Positions 57,747 through 64,000 of a stretch of 64,000 nucleotides of DNA are shown here, piece after piece. This DNA comes from Cornus controversa. Taxonomy: Eukaryota; Streptophyta; Magnoliopsida; Cornales; Cornaceae. The DNA lies in the NCBI GenBank assembly GCA_026545225.1, contig CM048850.1, positions 25,160,297 to 25,224,296 of the forward strand. Reading direction: 5' to 3'. The notes below the pieces were generated by a model. That model saw only the letters and a list, made by a program, of their open reading frames with translations, had not been told where the DNA came from and searched no databases. Position 1 is the first letter of the stretch. Each line of letters starts with the position of its first letter. A program made the translations under genes and the position numbers.

Positions 57747-58010
57747 AGTTGGACCGGTCCCCATTATTGAGCACCGGTCGCACTTCTACAAGTTCTGAGG
57801 AACTGAGATAAGTTGGACCGGTCCCCAAATATGAGGACCGGTCGCACTTAGCGGATGCCCAGTTTTGATGAAATCCGCGCGCGTGCCTTAATGTTTTAAG
57901 TGGTATTCTTTGTACACTCGCACACACACTCATATCTCTTAAACTCTCACCCTCAAGCTCTCTAAAACACTCCAATTCACTTACACTCTTCCTCTTCTAT
58001 ATTTCTTGTG
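57747..58010 (+). promoter_or_regulatory. Internal LTR-like promoter module: ACCGGT pairs plus leader
   Basis: ACCGGT starts at 57753, 57773, 57817 and 57837, two pairs spaced exactly 20 bp as in the LTR. They lie in text of the form GGACCGGTCCCCA..ATTGAG. About 60 bp later a pyrimidine-rich, ACTC-repeating leader-like stretch (57905-58005) follows. No ORF of size is found behind it. It is not a copy of this element's own LTR beyond the palindromes. Confidence 0.5.
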
Positions 58011-59331
58011 ATCATTGATTATTGGAGGTTGGAATTGAACTTTTAAAGATTGTTGGTTGATTGATTGTTGAATTAGGTGATAGTGTGCAAATAAATATCT
58101 TTAAAATTTGAGGATTTTAGACTTGCACTCCAAGTGTTTGATATCATTCTTTAATAGAGCTTGTGATCTTGTTTATGCTTCCATTCATTGTGACTTTCAT
58201 GATTAGGTCTACAAGAGCTAGGGGAGTGCTTTTAAAAGCGAAAGGAATTTTGATTTGAAATATCTTGGTTGAGACTCCTTATGTGATTTGAGTAACATAT
58301 TTGGATGTTTTATCTTTCATAATCAAAGTGTTTGTCATTATCATTGAGGTGAATACAACTATTATGACTCAATTGTTGGTATTCTTGATCTTAACAGGTG
58401 GTATTATATTTGAGGACAAATATTGATAGACCACCTATAGAGGATAATGATTCGAGCCTTATGAGTACCCAATGTATCTTTGATAATGGACATCATTCAC
58501 TCTCCTACATCACTGATGATAACTAGTTTTTAAGGGTTTGATGTTTTGATGATTCAGACTAGTTCATCTGTTTGCTAGGTTTATGATCTAGACTTGGTTA
58601 TTTTTGGATACACATGGTGTCTTTGATTAGATTGAATGTCTATTCTATGGATACCATACTTGTGATTGGATCATACTTTTGTGGACTTTGATGTAAATTT
58701 CAATAGATGGAGGTATATGTTCAAGGATATCTTTTTTATAGAGGTTGATATCTAGTTTTTGGAGCTCATGATGATGATGAGGATTAGGTCTTGATGATAG
58801 GCTTAGTTATGTTTTGCTAGACTTTGAGTAGTTAACTCTATTTTGTCTAGGTTTGATGTTTGATCTTGTTATGTTTTGTTTATTCCATCAACTGATATGT
58901 TTTGGATAGTGATGATGATTATTTTTGTTTCATTATTGTCTTAATCTCTCTATGTGCTTCATGATTTCTCTGTTTATCTAAATCTCTTTGCTAGTTCTTT
59001 GTTAATTTGTTCCAAAAAGGGGGAGAGATGATATTGTTATATGCATATGACATGATATGAGGTTCTTTGACAAAGGGGGAGATATATTTATCAGATATTT
59101 TTTAAGGGGGATATATATATGATTATATTTCTTTATTAAGCTTTTCACAGGTTGTGTTGTTTAAGGGATGTGCAGGTACAACAGGTTTTATTCTAAACAC
59201 ACATATGAAGCTTCTAATGATCAGTTCTTGATTTCTATGTATTTTTGGGCAACTTTGTAATCTAATTTTTCCAATGGGTTAGGTTATAATTGTCTAAGTG
59301 GTTTTGTCACGAAATTGCCAAAGGGGGAGCT
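58011..59331 (+). other. Sirevirus-like element, noncoding internal region 2 with repeated purine tracts
   Basis: No coding region. Purine tracts AAAAAGGGGGAGAG (59016), CAAAGGGGGAGATA (59075), TTAAGGGGGATATA (59102) and CCAAAGGGGGAGCT (59318, directly before the LTR) are present. Confidence 0.7.
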
Positions 59332-60517
59332 TGTGAGATATAAAGTTGTAATTGGCATATTTCGGTGATCAAAACCTGATTGATCGAGTTGTAATTTTTG
59401 GATTATTCTTTGTATCGATCATCGACAACTTCGACCTGACACTCAAGTGCATGGAAGCCGACAAATCAGATAGAACACCATATAGTACAGGTAAGTATGG
59501 TGAGGACACTCTGCACTTTTTAGTTCCGAGCCTATTTTGAAAAACCAAGGTTTAAATGCAAGATTTAGGGTTTTTCAAAGTAAGACCGGTCCCCAATATT
59601 TAGGACCGGTCCAACTTTTCTCAGCAGTTTAGTTTCTGCAGGTTTTCAAAAAGTCCCACCGGTCCTATTTATTTGGCACCGGTCCCACTTAGCCTGTTCC
59701 AAATAGGAAATAGATTTTGACGGAAATTTTGATTCCTATTGGGTTTGAAACTTCTAGGAAAGTTCTATTTTGGTATTCAACTTCTTTTCCAAGTAGAATT
59801 AGGACTTCCTTCCCTATATATATGTATTCATATTTTCTCTACAAAACGTGCCCTGAAAAATTAATATTTTAGAGAGAGAAAATATATACAGGATAATTAG
59901 GGCTATATATTTTTAAGAACACACATCCATACTTCACGAGTGATATTTAGGATGGTGTTCTACTTTTGATTAGCTGCTCAGAGACTGCATCAAATCTATT
60001 TGCTGATCAGAATATTGGATTGAAGGTTCTTCGCTTGCTTGCTTGCTGAGGAAGAAAGGTGACCAGATTGCACTACGAAGGGAACAAAATACTTGCTGAG
60101 TATTTTGGTTCTTCCAGCAACCTTTCTGTAAGGGTGGTGACGTTAGCCGGAAGTCTGCAGCAGTTGGACGTGTTGTCGCAATCATAAGCCTGAGGTGTTC
60201 CGCATCAGATCCTTGATAGAGTGAAGAGGGGTGTGAGACTGAGACAGAGTCTGTTGTACTTTGCTTCATCATAGTGAATTGGTTCCCTGAGGCATGCCGC
60301 CTCCCTCCGTGGTTTTTCCCGCCTTGGGTTTCCACGTATATCTGGTGCATTCTTTTCTTTACTTGCACTTTACTTATTTGCTTGCTTTAATTGTTTAATT
60401 AATTGGACTAAAAATTGAATTAATTAAAAATTAAGCAAACGAGCAAGTGATCCTATTCACCCCCCCTCTAGATTCTAAAATACTTTTCGCAACCGCTTCC
60501 ACACCGCGCAACTCACA
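59332..60517 (+). repeat. 3' LTR of the Sirevirus-like element
   Basis: 1186 bp, about 98% like the 5' LTR by eye. Confidence 0.92.
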
Positions 60518-60624
60518 GTATTGTGTTGTGTAATCATGGTGAGAGTTATATGAATATATACACTTCGTGTTAAGTTTTTCTTGTTATGTATATAGCAACC
60601 ACCAAGGAGAACAAGAGATAGAGA

Positions 60625-61239
60625 TGCTCACGTTCCATAAGAAATGATGGATGAAGCCTAATTTATGAGAGACTTAGTAGAAACCATGAGGCAAATCACG
60701 AGGGAAACTCATGAGGAGAAAGTTCAAGTTCAACCAATGGGTGGCTTAAATTGAATGATTACGGTAATGAAGGAGTACATTAAGTACAAACCACCTACTT
60801 ATGTAGGTAGTCTGATCTATTAGTGGCTGAAGAATGGGTAGAATAAACTTTGAAAATTTTGGTTGCCTTGCGAATTGATGAGGACTTTAAGGTCGGCTTA
60901 GCTATACTTCACATGCAAGGTGAAGTGGATAAGTGGTGGAGTTCAGTGAAGAACACTCGTGATGTGGAAGTGATGGAGTGGGAAACTTTCAAAGAACTTT
61001 TCTTTAGGAAGTATTTTCCACCAACGATGAAAGAAAGACTCAAACAAGAGTTTATAGATTTCACATCTTTGGCTCATTTTGCACCGATGATGGTGGGTGA
61101 TGAGGAAATGAAAACAAACTATTTTGTGAAGGCACTTAAAATGTCCATAAAGAAAAAGGTATCTATTTTAGGCTTGAAAGTCTATGCCGAGATTGTTGAT
61201 AGAGCCATGGTAGTTGAAGAATATGACAGAAAGGCTTAG
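60625..61239 (+). pseudogene. Element E gag remnant
   Basis: Broken frames at 60625-60849 are followed by an open stretch from 60850 to 61239 with the Retrotrans_gag pattern: GLAILHMQGEVDKWWSSVK, then ETFKELFFRKYFPPTMKERL. The usual segment between FIDF and SLAHFAPMM is missing (about 18 residues), so the core carries an in-frame deletion. Stops occur in the upstream part. It belongs to the Tekay/Del-like gypsy group, as does element C. Confidence 0.78.
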
Positions 61240-61289
61240 AGAATATGGGATTCTAAGAGTTAGACTAGAAGTGCTAGAGCACTTACAAG

Positions 61290-62718
61290 TGATCGTGGCT
61301 AAATGTATTAATTAAAATATACCACTTCCTAATAGAATGAATTGGTCTATCGAAAGGGGTGTCGAACCTCAAGGACTGTGGTCTGACTGTGTTGAATATA
61401 CGAAATTAATTCTAATTAAATTAAGAAAGAATAGGTTGATGATTTTTAAGAGAAGTAAGGAGTGTAGATAATATGAGATAAATCTAGGGTTATTGATTTC
61501 ACCACTAACTTCACAATTAATGGTCAATTGAACTAACTATGGGGAATTATACCATACATAAGTGGTGTTAGTGGCTACAAGCTCACCTCCAACCATCAAG
61601 AGGATAACATATGATTAAAGCTAAGCCATGGACTATCTTCAATTGGCATGGGCCATCTCCCTAACTACTTCTACTCTAGGATGCAGTATGGTTTATCTTC
61701 TCTAGGCATAATCCATCAAAATTTTTAATGATATATTCAATAATTACCATTATGTAATAATCACTTTCATGATCACAGAAAATAAGAGAAATTGAGTTCA
61801 ATCACAATAATTAATTATCGAAGACAAGATAAGAAATCATTGAATCTGAATTTATAAGACTTTTCTTGCTCAATTCTTTAACTAGAATCCTCTAAATTAC
61901 ATAATCTATGCATGAATATAAAAATCCCCAATAATTAGAACAATCAAACCATTGATGCTTAGTTAGGGCTACATTAAAACCCTAGTGGATGAACTAGCTG
62001 CTCATGGTAGAAGAAGACACTTCAACTGTTGAGGAAGAATATGTCATTTTCATGGAATACACGTAAGACCTTGTTCTCCAATGATTCTCTACTCCAAAAA
62101 CTCTTCAAAGCTGTTGTCAAAGGTCTTCAACACAACTCCAATTCGTCACTTTTAATAACCAAGAGAATATGAACTACCCCACCTAATTAGGAGTAAATTA
62201 GGATTTTTCCTGCATGCCCTACTTAGGTAGATTTTCCTACTGACTTTCGGCCCAAAGTTTGACTCAATAGAAGTCCGATTCTCGAAATTTTCATGAACTA
62301 CAAAAACGTCCAAAATAAAATTTCGTTTAACTTTCTCTAGAATTGACCATTTTGACAGTCGAAAATAAGAGTTACGAGCAGTTTTCCAACACGGAATTAA
62401 AACTGTGTTACATGCAAAATTAGCCTTTTGCCCGAAATACCCTTAAGCAGTTATAATTCTCTTGAACCTCTTCCTTGGGTTGTTTTGAGTTGAATCATTG
62501 GCTAGACTTGGTCCACTTGATGTAAGCTTCTCATAACCCTCTTGAATGTGATATTCGAAAGCCTAAAAATCATGGTTTAACTAAAATTACCATGAAGGAC
62601 CTGAAAATACAGAAAACACAAAAATAGAGTAAAATTAGAAATAATCTATCACTTAAATTAATAAAATATGCAAGTTAAGAGGCTAGAATGCATAATGTGT
62701 AACATTCAACGCCTGTCG
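61290..62718 (-). repeat. A-family LTR, reversed, diverged
   Basis: On the minus strand it runs from CGACAGGCGTTGAATG (62718) to GCCACGATCA (61290). It is older and shorter than the element A LTR. It is preceded on the minus strand by the purine tract AAGTTTAGGGGTA (complement 62719-62731) and about 60 bp of A-type internal text, so it is a 3' LTR with a truncated internal region. Confidence 0.8.
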
Positions 62719-62796
62719 TACCCCTAAACTTACATATTGCTAGTCCCTTAGCAAAAACACAAAATAAAACTAAAACAAAGGAAACTAATTAATAAG
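62719..62796 (-). other. Remnant of the A-family internal 3' end
   Basis: The complement of AAGTTTAGGGGTA and of the text GGACTAGCAATATG matches 42550-42579. It is truncated on its far side. Confidence 0.65.
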
Positions 62797-63332
62797 TAGT
62801 GAATGTTGCACATTCAATGACCCTAAAATTATATGAATTAGTGCCTTATTAATATGTATTTAATGTTTTTAATAATAATTTTAATCTTTTTATGATTTCT
62901 GGTGATTTAGGGTAATTCTGACAAATAATAGTGCAACCGGGCCACAAATGGTGCTATTTTAATAGGGAGATGAAGCTTGACCCATGAGATATGTTTATAT
63001 TGAAGATCCAAGTTAAATGGATTCAGGAACTAGGCTAGAAATGAGTTTAAATGAAGAAAATGAGTATGGTCCTATTCACATTGAAGACTAGGCCAATTCA
63101 GGCCCAAAAAGTGCTAAACTCATTTTGGTTTTCTTACCATAACTCCATATTTGACTATCAAAATGGCCCAAAATCAATGATAGTTGACGAAAATTCAATT
63201 TTGGAACTTTTCATATTTCATAAAATTTTTCTAAAATGGACATTTACAACACATTTTTGCAACATTTGCACAGGTGTGCTCCCAAGGGCACTGGTGCACC
63301 TTCCACGGGCACAGATGCACATATAATGCAGG
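62797..63332 (+). repeat. Probable LTR fragment of another Athila-like family (G)
   Basis: The start (GTGAATGTTGCACATTCAATG) parallels the start of the element D LTR. It contains three repeats of a GTGCAC-like motif (63273, 63293 and about 63314; spacing 20-21 bp) and a TATA-like CATATAAT. A reversed A-family LTR begins at 63333, probably inserted here. The family is not otherwise represented in the window. Confidence 0.45.
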
Positions 63333-64000
63333 TGATTCGTGTGTGAGTGTGACTCAAAAAGTATATCAATTAAAAATTACCACACTTCGCAATAGAACGA
63401 ATTCCTTGCAGAATAGGGCTATCGAAAGGAAGGGGTGTCGAACCTCAAGGACTGTGGTCTGATTGAGTTGAATTGTTAGGACTAATTCTAATTAAATTTA
63501 AAAGAAATAAATTCTGATTTTTAATTCTAAATTAACTAATGAAGCAATTGAACAAAAGCAAGAGAAACTAAGGAGTGTAGAGAATATAAGATAAGTCTAG
63601 GGTTATTGATTTCACCACTAACTTCACAATCACTGGTCAATTGAACTAACTATGGGGCATCATATCATGCATAAGTGGTGTCGGTGGCTACAAGCTCACC
63701 TTCATCCGTCAAGAAGATAACATATAATTAAGGCTAAGTCATGGACTATCTTCGATTGGCATGGGTCATCTGCCTAACTACTCTACTCTAGGGTGCAGTA
63801 TGGTTCATCTTCTCTAGGCATAATTCATCAAAGCTTTTAATGATATATTCAGTGAAAACCATTGTGTAATAATCACTCTCATGATCACAGAAAACAAGAG
63901 GGACGAGTTCAATAACAACAATCAAATATCTAAGACAAGATAAGAAATCATTGAAACTGAATTTATAAGACTTTTATTGCTTAATTCTATACGAAGAATC
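63333..64000 (-). repeat. A-family LTR, reversed, cut by the window end
   Basis: The complement of the LTR 3' end (TGATTCGTGTGTGAGTGTGA) starts at 63333. The copy continues to the last base of the window and corresponds to about the last 650 bp of the A LTR. It has no primer-binding site beside it, so it is either a solo LTR or a 3' LTR. Confidence 0.8.

Larger units (their letters stand above)
53262..60517 (+). mobile_element. Gag-only Sirevirus-like copia element, non-autonomous, complete with LTRs
   Basis: It is flanked by GTATT (53257-53261 and 60518-60522). LTRs are 53262-54446 and 59332-60517 and differ at about 20 positions by eye. A primer-binding site follows the first. The only ORF is gag (54537-56597), followed by about 2.7 kb without coding sequence. 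Several copies of the AAGGGGGA-type purine tract stand near the 3' end (about 59018, 59077, 59104 and, next to the LTR, 59321). Multiple purine tracts and CpG palindromes in the LTR are described hallmarks of Sireviruses. No protease, integrase, RT or RNase H is found. Confidence 0.9.
50709..61289 (+). mobile_element. Element E: gypsy element split by the Sirevirus-like copia element
   Basis: The 5' LTR, primer-binding site and leader (53089-53261) are followed, after the inserted element and the duplicated GTATT, by more leader and a gag remnant (60523-61289). An A-family LTR cuts it at 61290. No 3' LTR lies within the window. Confidence 0.8.

Noticed and set aside
60850..60852. Start codon for the element E gag ORF
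   Set aside because: The codon is TTG within a longer broken gag frame, so the stretch is a remnant, not a separate gene.

Overview
This window looks like the intergenic genome of a flowering plant, most likely a eudicot. It is AT-rich. It holds one intact-looking host gene, fragments of two more, and stacked LTR retrotransposons. The species cannot be told from the sequence. There are no bacterial features, no tRNA gene and no CRISPR array.

Left part (1-10.3 kb): a pectin methylesterase/invertase inhibitor-type gene (729-1343); a 5'-LTR-plus-gag remnant of a Ty1/copia element (2178-3760); a truncated LOG (cytokinin-activating enzyme) fragment of two exons (3826-4416) beside a reversed, frameshifted MATH-BTB (BPM) exon fragment (4593-4945); a 1.2-kb inverted-repeat element (about 7021-8225); and a 534-bp hAT-like MITE with a target-site duplication (8695-9228).

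Middle part (10.3-47.9 kb): a gypsy solo LTR (10350-13316) carries a miniature TRIM. After it comes a four-level nest. An Athila-like element (D, about 13860-47860) was hit by a TRIM array with 5S-rRNA-derived promoters (15376-17471) and by a gypsy element (C, minus strand, 17748-45813, TSD AAGGC). C was hit by an Athila-like element (B, minus strand, 23864-45199, TSD ACCTC). B was hit by a younger Athila-like element (A, plus strand, 32942-44087, TSD GTAGC). A and B both keep gag-protease and a second ORF for a plant transposon protein. Both lack the integrase core, so neither is autonomous.

Right part (47.9-64 kb): a decayed ORF resembling the 'putative gypsy-type transposase' family with a 75-bp tandem repeat; a gypsy element (E, LTR 50709-53088) split by a gag-only, Sirevirus-like copia element (53262-60517, TSD GTATT); then reversed LTRs of the A family.

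The most unusual signal is shared by these unrelated retroelements. Clusters of short CpG-containing palindromes (CGATCAATCG/CGATCGATCG, ACCGGT, or a GTGCAC-like motif) occur as pairs whose starts lie about 20-23 bp apart, or two helical turns. They lie in LTRs, upstream of a TATA box where one is visible. A second cluster lies inside A, B, D and the Sirevirus-like element; in A and B it sits upstream of a second TATA box, leader and ORF2. This suggests a repeated promoter module. Repeated internal polypurine tracts and a conserved hairpin (CATTG-AGGA-CAATG core) accompany it in the Athila-like elements.
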